Part shown: positions 1 to 7,619 of the stretch, piece by piece
Layout: the number at the start of each line of letters is the position of its first letter
Position numbering within the stretch: the stretch's first letter is position 1
Source: VAXT01 sp963728535
GTDB taxonomy: Bacteria; Actinomycetota; Thermoleophilia; Gaiellales; Gaiellaceae
Assembly: GCA_963728535.1 (NCBI GenBank)
Contig: CAVSKK010000001.1
Span: 434,001-498,000 of the forward strand
Direction: 5' to 3'
DNA length: 64,000 nucleotides
Made by a program: the position numbers and the translations under genes
The notes under the pieces: model-generated
What the model saw: only the letters and a program-made list of their open reading frames with translations
What the model was told of the DNA's origin: nothing
The model's database searches: none

Positions 1-2
1 CG

Positions 3-515
3 GCCGCCTACGAGACCGTCATGTACGAGGGCTACGGCCCGGGCGGCGTCGCGCTCTTCGTCGAGGCGCTGACCGACAACAGGAACCGCACAGCGGCCGA
101 CGTCCGCCAGGCGTTCACCAAGAGCGACGGGAACCTCGGCGAGTCGGGCTCAGTCGCGTGGCTGTTCGAGCGCAAGGGCGTGATCCTCGTCGAGGGCTCG
201 GCCGACGAGGACGAACTGGTGCTGGCCGCCGCGGACGCAGGCGCCGACGACGTCGAGCCGGACGAGTCGAGCTACCGCGTCACGACCGCGCCCGAGAGCC
301 TCCATTCAGTGCGGGCCGCGCTCGAGGAGGGCGGCTTGCCGATCGAGTCCGCCGAGTCGACGATGGTGCCGAAGACTCAGGTCTCGATCGATGACGAGAC
401 GACGGCCCGCAAGGTCGTCCGGCTGATGGACGACCTGGAGGAAAACGACGACGTCCAGGCCGTGTACTCCAACTTCGACATCCCCGAACAAGTCCTGGAA
501 GCAGTCGCCGGCTAA
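3..515 (+). CDS. yebC: YebC/PmpR-family regulator, 5'-truncated
   Basis: C-terminal about 170 residues of a YebC/PmpR-type protein. The frame is open from base 3 at the window edge and stops at TAA 515, so the N-terminal part lies outside the window. The segment MYEGYGPGGVA followed by EALTDNRNRT is the hallmark of the family. YebC proteins act as transcriptional regulators and, in recent work on the family, as translation factors that relieve stalling at poly-proline stretches. That is notable here because the next genes encode extreme poly-proline tracts. In many bacteria yebC lies just upstream of ruvCAB; here the secreted-protein genes separate it from ruvC at 4614. Confidence 0.95.
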   Translation, partial: AAYETVMYEGYGPGGVALFVEALTDNRNRTAADVRQAFTKSDGNLGESGSVAWLFERKGVILVEGSADEDELVLAAADAGADDVEPDESSYRVTTAPESLHSVRAALEEGGLPIESAESTMVPKTQVSIDDETTARKVVRLMDDLEENDDVQAVYSNFDIPEQVLEAVAG

Positions 516-556
516 GCCCAGGGAAGCTGGTCCCAGTAGAGGGCCGCTCGGGCCCG

Positions 557-1454
557 CTAGCGTCCGGCGCGGAGCGCCTTGCTCATGGTGGTGAAACCGC
601 TCACCCGCACGGTCACCCTGTACGTGCCACGGCCGCGCGCGCGGACGGTGTAGAACCCACGTCCGTTCGTCTTCGTGCCGGCGACCTTTGCCCAGCCTCC
701 GCCGGACCGGCGCTCGAGGGACACAGGAGCGCCGATCACCGCATCGAGGAAGCGGTCGACGACCTTGCCCCTCACGAAGCGCCCCCGCTGGTACGGGCGG
801 GCGGCGACGATCTTCGGCGGCAGGATGCCCTGAAGGCTGATGCTCGCCAGGGAGAGCAGAACCTGACCTCTGTTCCACGACGAGGCGGCGCTCGTGCCCT
901 TGACCACGAACGAGTTGTTCGGCGGGTCGAGCGCCTCGAAATGAGCCACGGCGTGCAGGTTCTTGTCCAGCGGAAATGCGATCACGCCCTCGAAGCGGGC
1001 ATCGTTCGTGCCGCCCGGAGTCAGGATCACGTAGTACCCGAGGATCGTCCCGACCAGCCGCGTCCCGATCCTGTGCGGCACCGAGAACGGGCCGCGCTGG
1101 TCGCGTTCCCACGCGGGGTGGAGGACGTTGGCGAAGGTGACCGCTTCCGCGTCGCCCTCGCGCTCGTCGAAGCGCACCCTCCAGTCCAGTGACGCGAAGC
1201 CCGAGTTGGCCGGGTTGCCCCGTTCCTCGTAGCGCGGGCCCTGTCCAGCGGCCGGAGTCTCCGGAGACCGATTGGCGATCGTAATCGGCCGGGGAGGAGA
1301 GCTCGACGACGAGCTCCGGGGGCAGGCCATGCTGCTGCCGTGCAGCGTCGGCGATCTGAATCCGCTCGACGGACTGCGCGCCGGCAAGCTGGCCCGAAGC
1401 GGCCAGTACCGTGAGCCCCGTGACCAGGGCGGCGAGAAGCAAGCGTCGCCGCAT
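557..1454 (-). CDS. Secreted hypothetical protein, apparent frameshift
   Basis: A convincing signal peptide starts at 1454 (MRRRLLLAALVTGLTVLAAS, cleavage near GAQS), but this frame turns arginine-rich and non-protein-like after about residue 62. The neighbouring frame from about 1270 down to 557 is clearly coding: it has mixed composition, ending in a region like a carboxypeptidase-regulatory/Ig-type fold (VSLERR ... TKTNGRGFYTVRARGRGTYRVTV). The two halves join if one indel is assumed near 1250-1275. I see no slippery heptamer that would suggest programmed shifting, so this is either a sequence error or a disrupted gene. The family is not recognised; a surface or secreted protein is likely. 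It lies downstream of, and on the same strand as, the cupredoxin-like genes. Confidence 0.6.
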
Positions 1455-1472
1455 CGCGTTAGAGGCTAGCCG

Positions 1473-1516
1473 AGAAGGCGGCCGGGCAATTGCTTCGAGC
1501 CGGCACGGCCGCCTTC
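1473..1516 (-). terminator. Hairpin terminator after cupredoxin-like gene
   Basis: An 11-bp perfect stem (GAAGGCGGCCG at 1473-1483, CGGCCGCCTTC at 1506-1516) encloses a 22-nt loop, 10 nt beyond the stop of the minus-strand gene ending at 1526. The same arm sequence makes the convergent terminator at 19036-19074, so this looks like a recurring terminator type in the genome. There is no T-tract. Confidence 0.6.
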
Positions 1517-1525
1517 ATGGTTGTC

Positions 1526-3327
1526 CTAGAAGCGGAGGGTTCGCCTCATCGTTCGCTTGGAGCCGTTCTCCATCAGGACGAGCCGGACGACGTGACGGCC
1601 CGAGCGCCGCGCGGGCAGTCGCTTGACGTTCGTCCCGGCACGAAGCCGCGTCGCGACCCCCGAGACGACTTTCGACCCGCGCATGAGCTCGATCCTGGCC
1701 TTGACCGACCGGTTCACGCGCACCATCACGACAGCCTTGCGGCCGGCTCGCCGCACCCGGAAGCGGCTGACCCGGGTCTTGCGGACAGCGTTCTCGGTGA
1801 CCGTGATCGCGCCCTTCATCACCGTCGCGTGCGGATCGCAGGCGTACCGGTACGTGCCGGTCGAGAGCGTGACGTTCCACCGCTGCGTCCCGACGTAGCC
1901 GACCGCGGAGCTCTTGTTCACCCCGGGGCCGCTGAGGTGGAAGTTGTGGTCCTTCGACATGTCGTGGACCTCGATCGTGTAAGCGCCGGGCTTCACCGTC
2001 TCGACCTTCTGGCCAGCGGGTGTCTTCACGTCGATGGTGTAGTTCGAGCGGACCGTGGCGATGAGGATGCCGGGAGCGACCGGCGGCGGAGGCGGTGGCG
2101 GCGGCGGAGGCGGAGGCGGAGGGGAGGTGGCGGCGGCGGGCCGCCGGAGACCGTGAACGAACCGCGCATGAAGTCGCTGTGCGGGTCGCAGACGAAGGTG
2201 TACGTCCCCTGGGACAGCGTCACGGTCCAGGTGACCGTCCCGGTTCCCGAGACCGTGGTCGACCGGTCGACTCCTGCCCCCGTCAGGTGGAAGTTGTGTG
2301 ACGAGGTCTGGTCATCGACCTGAATCGTGTAGGTGCCGGGTGAGACGTGCGTGATCAGCGCGCCGTTTGCGTCCTTCAGATCGATCGTCGCGTTGGCGCG
2401 CACCGTGCCGTAGAGAGTTCCGCCCGGAGGAGGAGGCGGTGGCGGCGGAGGAGGCGGTGGCGGCGGAGGAGGAGGAGGCGGCGGTGGCGGTGGCGGCGGC
2501 GGCGGCGGAGGAGGCGGCGGCGGCGGCGGCGGAGGAGGAGGCGGCGGCGGCGGTGGCGGCGGGGGTGGTGGAGGAGGTGGTGGGGGCGGCGGTGGTGGAG
2601 GGGGCGGCCCGGAAGCGATCCAGAACTCGCCCTCCATGAAGTCATCGTGAGGGTCGCACTCGTATTCGCCTTCGCCGGGCTGGAAGTTGACCGTCCAGAC
2701 CTCGTGCCCAGTGCCTTGAATGGAGGTCTCCCGCTCGAAACCGGGCACCTCGAGCTTGAAGTTGTGGATGTCGGAGTAGTCGTAGACGTCCACGGTGTAC
2801 GTCCCGGCCGGGATCGTCCGGTTGTCGACGTCGACGCCGTTCGAGTCCTGTAGGTGGATGTCGTAGCCGGGCCCGACGAAGCCGAGAAGAGTCATTCCGG
2901 GAGGCGGGGGCGGTGGTGGAGGCGGAGGAGGCGGTGGGCCGCCGGAGACCGTGAAGGAGCCGCGCATGAAATCGTTGTGCGGGTCGCACACGAAGGTGTA
3001 GGTGCCCGCCGAGAACGTGACCGACCAGGTGACCGTGCCGCTGTATGCGACCGTTGTCGACTGGTCGACGCCGGGCCCGGTGAGGTGGAAGTTGTGCGAC
3101 GAGGTCTCGTCGTGCACCTCGATTGCGTAGTCGCCCGGCTGGAGCTGCGTGACCGGGGTACCGTCGCCGTGCTTGAGATCGATGGTCGCGTTTGCGCGAA
3201 CGGTCCCGATCAGCGTCTCGACGGAGGGCTGGGCACTGGGAGTCGCGCGCTGGGCGCGAAGAGAGGCCGGCAAGATCGCGATGAGCGCGATCAGACAGGC
3301 AAAAGCGAGTAGACGAGCATGCAGCAT
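1526..3327 (-). CDS. Secreted four-module cupredoxin-like protein, poly-Pro linkers, frameshift
   Basis: Predicted exported protein. The ATG at 3327 is preceded by a good Shine-Dalgarno (AGGGGGT), and the signal peptide is MLHARLLAFACLIALIAILP. Four repeats of a plastocyanin-like module follow; three carry HNFHL ... C-D-P-H-x3-M, which supplies His, Cys, His and Met as candidate type-1 copper ligands, and the second module keeps C-D-P-H-D-D-F-M. Linkers are 13 Pro, then 61 Pro (2425-2607), then a broken Pro tract. Within the last linker, near 2126, the frame shifts by one base: the upstream frame degenerates into Arg/Leu-rich sequence, while the other frame continues Pro-rich into a fourth module and a basic C-terminal domain ending at 1526. 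The likely role is extracellular copper binding or electron transfer; metal binding is inferred from ligands only. Confidence 0.7.
2425..2607 (-). repeat. 61-codon uninterrupted proline tract
   Basis: 183 bp of GGN triplets on the plus strand, read on the minus strand as 61 consecutive proline codons between cupredoxin modules two and three of the gene above. All four CCN codons occur, so it is a codon-level rather than a simple mononucleotide repeat. Shorter tracts are at 2899-2937 (13 Pro) and 4023-4103 (27 Pro). Confidence 0.9.
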
Positions 3328-3503
3328 CGGATGGTTACCCCCTGGTTGACGTCTGCCGTGGCACCGGGCCACGCGAGATTCTCAAGTTTTGGTTCTCGTC
3401 CGCAATCGGACATAGGTCCTAAGACCACGTTCTCTTGACGAACTGACGGCGAGGTTAGCGCCACGCCGTCAAAGCCCCGGTAAAGCCCGCGAAAAGGTTC
3501 GGA

Positions 3504-4508
3504 TCAGGAACGCGCAGGTGGCCCGCGGCTGACCAGCAGGTGCACTCGGGCACCGCGCGCTCGCCTCGCGCCTGCCCTCGGGCTCTGTGAGAGCACCCGG
3601 CCGCGCGCTCTCGAGGAGCGTGCGCGGCGAACGCGGCCGACCCTGCACTTCGCCCTGACGATCATTCGGCGTGCCGTCACGAGCTTCTTGCCGACCAGCC
3701 TCGGAACCTTGCAGCGGGCCGCCTTGGGCTTCGGAGGCGCTCGGTCCACCCCGAAGCTCCCGCGCATGATGCTCGCGTGCGGAACGCAAACGAACCTGTA
3801 GACGCCTTCGACGAGTGTGACGCTCCACGTGACGGTGCCTACGAAGGCGACGGTCGTCGACCTGTCGACTCCGGGACCGGTCAGATGGAAGTTGTGGAAC
3901 CGAGACCGGTCACGCACCTCGATCGTGTACGTGCCGGCCGGGATCTGGGAGATCGCCGCACCGTTCCGGGTTAGCGAGATGTTCGTGGCGTCGTTCGTCC
4001 CTACGGTTGCGACGAGGACGCCGGGTGGAGGGGGCGGTGGAGGAGGCGGTGGCGGAGGAGGCGGTGGCGGCGGTGGCGGAGGGGGCGGCGGTGGTGGCGG
4101 TGGGCCGGTGCTGACCGTGACCGTGCCGGTCATCCCCATGATCTCGTGGTAGGTGCAGTGGTACCCGAAGACCCCTACGTTGGCGAACGTGTACGAGAAA
4201 GTCGCGCCCGGAGGCATGTTGGTTGAGTCGAAGGACTCGGGGGCACCTGGATCCGACGTGACCGTGTGGGGAAGCCCGCCGCCGTTCGTCCAGCACACCG
4301 TCGTGCCCGGCTGCACGGTGAGGTCCATTGGCGTAAAGGAGCTGTCGGCCATGGCGACGGGGGTCGAGCCGGCGGGACAGACCGCCTCGACGGTGAAGGC
4401 GCCGGCGCGCAGGACCGGGGAGGCAGAGGCCGTTGTCGAGGCCGGCACGGCGCCGGCAAGCGCGCAGACGACCGCGGCAAGCGCAAGGCGGACTAGTTGT
4501 CTCCCCAT
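3504..4508 (-). CDS. Secreted plastocyanin-like protein with second cupredoxin and PASTA domain
   Basis: 334 residues; the ATG at 4508 has a textbook Shine-Dalgarno (AAGGAGGGA) 6-7 nt upstream. It has a signal peptide, then a canonical blue-copper domain (FTPMDLTVQPGTTVCWTN, LPHTV, and YHCTYHEIMGMTG supplying His-Cys-His-Met). A run of 27 prolines (4023-4103) follows, then a second module of the HNFHLTGPGVD/VCVPHASIMRG type shared with the gene at 1526-3327. A C-terminal PASTA-like domain (CKVPRLVGKKL ... VLSQSPRAGARRARGARV ... VSRG) ends the protein. PASTA domains bind peptidoglycan or muropeptides in known families, so this may be a cell-wall-associated copper protein. Its shared modules suggest duplication with the downstream gene on the same strand. 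Confidence 0.8.
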   Translation of the reverse strand: MGRQLVRLALAAVVCALAGAVPASTTASASPVLRAGAFTVEAVCPAGSTPVAMADSSFTPMDLTVQPGTTVCWTNGGGLPHTVTSDPGAPESFDSTNMPPGATFSYTFANVGVFGYHCTYHEIMGMTGTVTVSTGPPPPPPPPPPPPPPPPPPPPPPPPPPPGVLVATVGTNDATNISLTRNGAAISQIPAGTYTIEVRDRSRFHNFHLTGPGVDRSTTVAFVGTVTWSVTLVEGVYRFVCVPHASIMRGSFGVDRAPPKPKAARCKVPRLVGKKLVTARRMIVRAKCRVGRVRRARSSRARGRVLSQSPRAGARRARGARVHLLVSRGPPARS

Positions 4509-4601
4509 CAACTCCCTCCTTCCCCGTGAGGGTATTCCATTGGACCCTTACGCAAAAGGCCCGAAGGCGGTTTTCGAGGGAGGAACGTCCGGTCCCGTGC
4601 C

Positions 4602-4607
4602 TAACCT
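4602..4607 (+). promoter_or_regulatory. -10 box of leaderless ruvC promoter
   Basis: TAACCT lies 6 nt before the GTG of ruvC, with no Shine-Dalgarno. Transcription would start at or within a base or two of the start codon. No clear -35 is seen. The same arrangement recurs at many genes in the window. Confidence 0.45.
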
Positions 4608-4613
4608 CGATGC

Positions 4614-5105
4614 GTGAAGGTTCTCGGCATCGACCCGGGTACGGCTGCATGCGGATACGGCATCGTCGAAGAAAGTGGCGGGCGCGTACGAGCCCTCGAC
4701 TACGGGTGGTGGAAGACCGGCGCGTCCGACCGCCCCGAGTTGCGCCTCAAGACGATCTTCGACGCCGTCACCGCTCTGATCGAGCAGGAGGCGCCCGATG
4801 CCGTCGCAATCGAGGAGTCCTTCGTCGGCGTCGACGCCCGCACCGCGCTCTCGGTCGGGCAGGCGCGCGGCGCCATCATGGTGGCGGCCGCGCTCGCAGG
4901 AGTCGAGTGCGCTGAGTACTCGCCGACCCGCGTCAAGCAGGCCGTGTGCGGCTACGGGCGGGCCGAGAAGGCTCAGGTGCAGCGGATGGTGCAGGCGATC
5001 CTCCGCCTCGATGCTCCGCCGACCCCGAACCATGCCGCCGACGCCCTGGCTGTGGGCATCTGCCACGCGCTGGCGCCGCCGCTGCTGAAAGCCGTCTCCG
5101 CGTGA
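4614..5105 (+). CDS. ruvC: Holliday junction endodeoxyribonuclease RuvC
   Basis: 163 residues, the usual RuvC length. Resolves Holliday junctions in the RuvABC pathway of homologous recombination. Catalytic acidic residues are visible: D7 in GIDPGT, E67/E68 in AIEESF, and H140 with D143 in NHAADALAVG. The GTG start at 4614 begins MKVLGIDPG, and the stop overlaps the GTG start of ruvA, so ruvC-ruvA-ruvB form one translationally coupled unit. Confidence 0.97.
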   Translation: MKVLGIDPGTAACGYGIVEESGGRVRALDYGWWKTGASDRPELRLKTIFDAVTALIEQEAPDAVAIEESFVGVDARTALSVGQARGAIMVAAALAGVECAEYSPTRVKQAVCGYGRAEKAQVQRMVQAILRLDAPPTPNHAADALAVGICHALAPPLLKAVSA

Positions 5106-5656
5106 TCGCGCGCCTGACAGGGACGCCCGTCGCGCGTACGGCGGACGGGCTCGTCCTCGACGTCGGCGGAGTCGGGTACTTGCTGCGCCCCTCGAACCGA
5201 GCGCTACAGAAGGCGGGGGCAGAGCGCGAGGTCACGCTCGACACGTATCTCCACGTGCGCGAGGACGCGCTCCAGCTCTACGCGTTCGCCGAGCCGGCCG
5301 AGCGGGAGCTCTTCGAGCAACTGCTGTCGGTCTCCGGGGTCGGGCCCAAGGTTGCGCTCCTGATCGTCTCCGGCTCGACGCCCGCCGAGCTGCGACGCGC
5401 GATCGTCCTCGAGGACACTGCCCGGTTTCTCGCCATCCCGGGCGTGGGCAAGAAGACCGCCGAGCGCGTCGTGCTCGAGCTGAAGGAGAAGCTCGGGCTC
5501 GAGCAGATCGGCCCCGAAGGCACCGTTGACTTCGTTGCCAGAGACGCGCTTCTGGAGCTCGGCTACTCCATCGTCGAGGCCGACCGCGCACTCGCGACGA
5601 CCGATCCCGAGGCTCCCCCTGAAGAACGGGTGCGGCAGGCACTGAGGGCGGCATGA
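5102..5656 (+). CDS. ruvA: Holliday junction DNA helicase subunit RuvA
   Basis: 184 residues starting at GTG 5102 (GTGA overlap with the ruvC stop). It has an N-terminal OB domain (IARLTGTPV ... LDVGGVGY) and two helix-hairpin-helix motifs (LLSVSGVGPKVAL and LAIPGVGKKTAERVV) that bind the junction without sequence specificity. A C-terminal domain follows a short linker and contacts RuvB. Its stop overlaps the ruvB ATG by 4 nt. Confidence 0.97.
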   Translation: MIARLTGTPVARTADGLVLDVGGVGYLLRPSNRALQKAGAEREVTLDTYLHVREDALQLYAFAEPAERELFEQLLSVSGVGPKVALLIVSGSTPAELRRAIVLEDTARFLAIPGVGKKTAERVVLELKEKLGLEQIGPEGTVDFVARDALLELGYSIVEADRALATTDPEAPPEERVRQALRAA

Positions 5657-6669
5657 GCGAGCCCGAGCAGTTCCTCGCACCCGAGGTGCGCCCCGACGAG
5701 GACGAGCTCGATCGCTCGCTGCGGCCGCGGAAGCTCGACGAGTTCGTCGGGCAGGAGCGCCTCAAGGAGCAGCTCGACATCGCACTTCAGGCATCTCGCG
5801 CGCGCAACGAAGCGCTCGACCACGTGTTGCTCGTCGGCCCGCCGGGCCTCGGCAAGACGAGTCTTGCGTACATCGTGCGCGAGGAGCTCGGCGTCGGCAT
5901 CCGCTGCGTCGCCGGTCCCGCGCTCGAGCGGAAGGGCGACATGGCGGCGATCCTCACCGCAATGGAGCCGCGCGACGTCCTCTTCATCGACGAGATCCAC
6001 CGGCTGAGCAGCGCCGTCGAAGAAGTGCTCTACCCGGCGCTCGAGGACTTCCGGCTCGACATCATCGTCGGCCAGGGGCACGCGGCGCGCACGCTCACGC
6101 TCGAGGTTCCGCCCTTCACGCTCGTCGGCGCGACGACGCGCACCGGCCTGCTGACGACACCTTTGCGCGACCGCTTCGGCATGACCTACCGGCTCGAGTA
6201 CTACGAGCCGGCGGAGCTCGGGATCATCGTCCGGCGCTCGGCGGGGATCATCGGCGTCGAGATCGCCGAAGAGGCCGCCGACCAGATCGCGGCGCGCTCG
6301 CGCGGCACGCCGCGGGTGGCGAACAGGATCCTGCGGCGCGTGCGCGACGTCGCCGAGGTGCGCCACGAAGGCGTGATCACGACGGCGATCGCCTCGGAGG
6401 CGCTCGAGCTGCTCGAGGTGGACAGCCACGGGCTCGAACGAACCGATCGCGAGCTCATGCGGGCGATCGTCGAGCGCTTCGACGGCGGCCCGGTCGGCCT
6501 GTCCACGCTGGCCGTTGCCCTCGGCGAGGAGCCGGACACGGTCGAGGACGTCTACGAGCCGTATCTCCTCCAGCTCGGCTTCATCCAGCGCACCCCGCGC
6601 GGCCGAATCGTGACGAAGCTCGGCCGAGCCCACGTCGGCGCCGCAAAGAAGGAAGAAGCGCTCTTCTAG
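5653..6669 (+). CDS. ruvB: Holliday junction branch migration ATPase RuvB
   Basis: 338 residues. AAA+ motor that drives branch migration with RuvA. Walker A GPPGLGKT at residues 62-69, Walker B LFIDEIH around 110-116, sensor/arginine-finger region GATTRTGLLTTPLRDRFG, and a C-terminal winged helix. The stop TAG is shared in a CTAG with the convergent stop of the gene at 6666-7040. Confidence 0.98.
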   Translation: MSEPEQFLAPEVRPDEDELDRSLRPRKLDEFVGQERLKEQLDIALQASRARNEALDHVLLVGPPGLGKTSLAYIVREELGVGIRCVAGPALERKGDMAAILTAMEPRDVLFIDEIHRLSSAVEEVLYPALEDFRLDIIVGQGHAARTLTLEVPPFTLVGATTRTGLLTTPLRDRFGMTYRLEYYEPAELGIIVRRSAGIIGVEIAEEAADQIAARSRGTPRVANRILRRVRDVAEVRHEGVITTAIASEALELLEVDSHGLERTDRELMRAIVERFDGGPVGLSTLAVALGEEPDTVEDVYEPYLLQLGFIQRTPRGRIVTKLGRAHVGAAKKEEALF

Positions 6670-7040
6670 GGCCGGGCGAGTCGCTCCAGGGCGTGATCGA
6701 TCGTCGCGATCACCTCGTCGGCGGTGCGCGCCGAGTTGTCGTTCCAGCCGTCGAGGCTCGCCGTGCCGGTCACGTCGCCGATCGCCTGGGTGGCATCACC
6801 CAGAGCCCGTGCGTCGAAACCGTGCGCCACGAAGTCCATGTCCAGGGTGTCGGCCTGCTGCCGGTGCCAGCCTGCGAGGAGGGCTCCCAGCACCGACCAC
6901 GAGCGTGCTTCCTCGCTCCACGCCGGCACCACGTTGCCCGAGCCATCTCGTGCCTGGGCGCGTCGAGACCAGCCTCTCACGAGGAGGCCGCGAGCCTCGG
7001 TGAGGATTGCCGCAGCCGTATGTTCGGCCGCTTGGGACAC
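6666..7040 (-). CDS. DUF6197-like protein
   Basis: 124 residues, start GTG 7040 with an AAGGAAGG Shine-Dalgarno. Sequence features resemble the DUF6197 family: an N-terminal helix around ARGLLVRGW, the segment ARSWSVLGAL, and a C-terminal WNDNSARTADEVIATIDHAL. Members of this family are small, of unknown function, and widespread in actinobacteria. The protein is probably cytoplasmic; no signal or membrane segment is seen. Its stop codon overlaps the ruvB stop, so the two transcription units converge head-on with no spacer. Confidence 0.7.
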   Translation of the reverse strand: MSQAAEHTAAAILTEARGLLVRGWSRRAQARDGSGNVVPAWSEEARSWSVLGALLAGWHRQQADTLDMDFVAHGFDARALGDATQAIGDVTGTASLDGWNDNSARTADEVIATIDHALERLARP

Positions 7041-7106
7041 GTACCTTCCTTGTAGTGGTGCCCTACCACCCTAGCTTTAACCATGCGGCCCACCGCGAGA
7101 GGCGGC

Positions 7107-7565
7107 TTAGCGTCTGAATTGAACCTCGTGCCACGAGGGCACGGGTGCGAGCTCAAGGAGCGTGTGGTCGCCGCGCGGGTCGCGGTAGCCGAACTCCGCC
7201 TCGGTCTCGTTCCAGTCCACTTCCAGCAAGCCCTCCTTGACGCGGTGGTCGAGCCAGGCGCTGCGGAAGACGAGCTTCCGCACCCAGTAAACGAGCGACT
7301 CGCCCCGCACGAGTGAGAGCTGCTCCCAGTGGCGGACGAGGTACCGGCCAAGGGGACTGCGCGCCTCCTCGATCCGGCCGTCCGCCGCGAGCTCGACCAG
7401 GTCGTCGGTCTCGTCCTCGTCGAGGTCGTTGCTCTCGACCAGACCCAGCTTGACGGCGGCGGCGGTGACCCGTTGCTCGAAGTCGTCGGCGTTGAAGGCA
7501 AACCGGTAGCCGAGGAACTCGACCATGTAGTCCTCGCCGGAGGAGTAGTTCGCTTCGACCGTCAC
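7107..7565 (-). CDS. Hypothetical acidic protein
   Basis: About 140-152 residues, acidic, no signal peptide or membrane segment; I do not recognise the family. Visible features are a conserved-looking N-terminus (MVEFLGYRFAFNADDFEQ), an acidic stretch around NDLDEDETDD, and a Trp-rich C-terminal half (RHWEQLSLVRGESLVYWVRK). Two starts are possible: GTG 7565, or ATG 7526 with a GAGG Shine-Dalgarno 8-9 nt before it; the latter has the better ribosome site. It is divergent from recJ, whose ATG is at 7620. Confidence 0.6.
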   Translation of the reverse strand: MTVEANYSSGEDYMVEFLGYRFAFNADDFEQRVTAAAVKLGLVESNDLDEDETDDLVELAADGRIEEARSPLGRYLVRHWEQLSLVRGESLVYWVRKLVFRSAWLDHRVKEGLLEVDWNETEAEFGYRDPRGDHTLLELAPVPSWHEVQFRR

Positions 7566-7619
7566 TGCACCAAGGATAGTCCGTCTGCTGTCCGACTCCC
7601 TCCGTACCTTGATCGGGCT

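Noticed and set aside
2420..2610. Possible CRISPR or tandem-repeat array
   Set aside because: The GGN triplets are proline codons in a coding frame, with no repeat-spacer structure.
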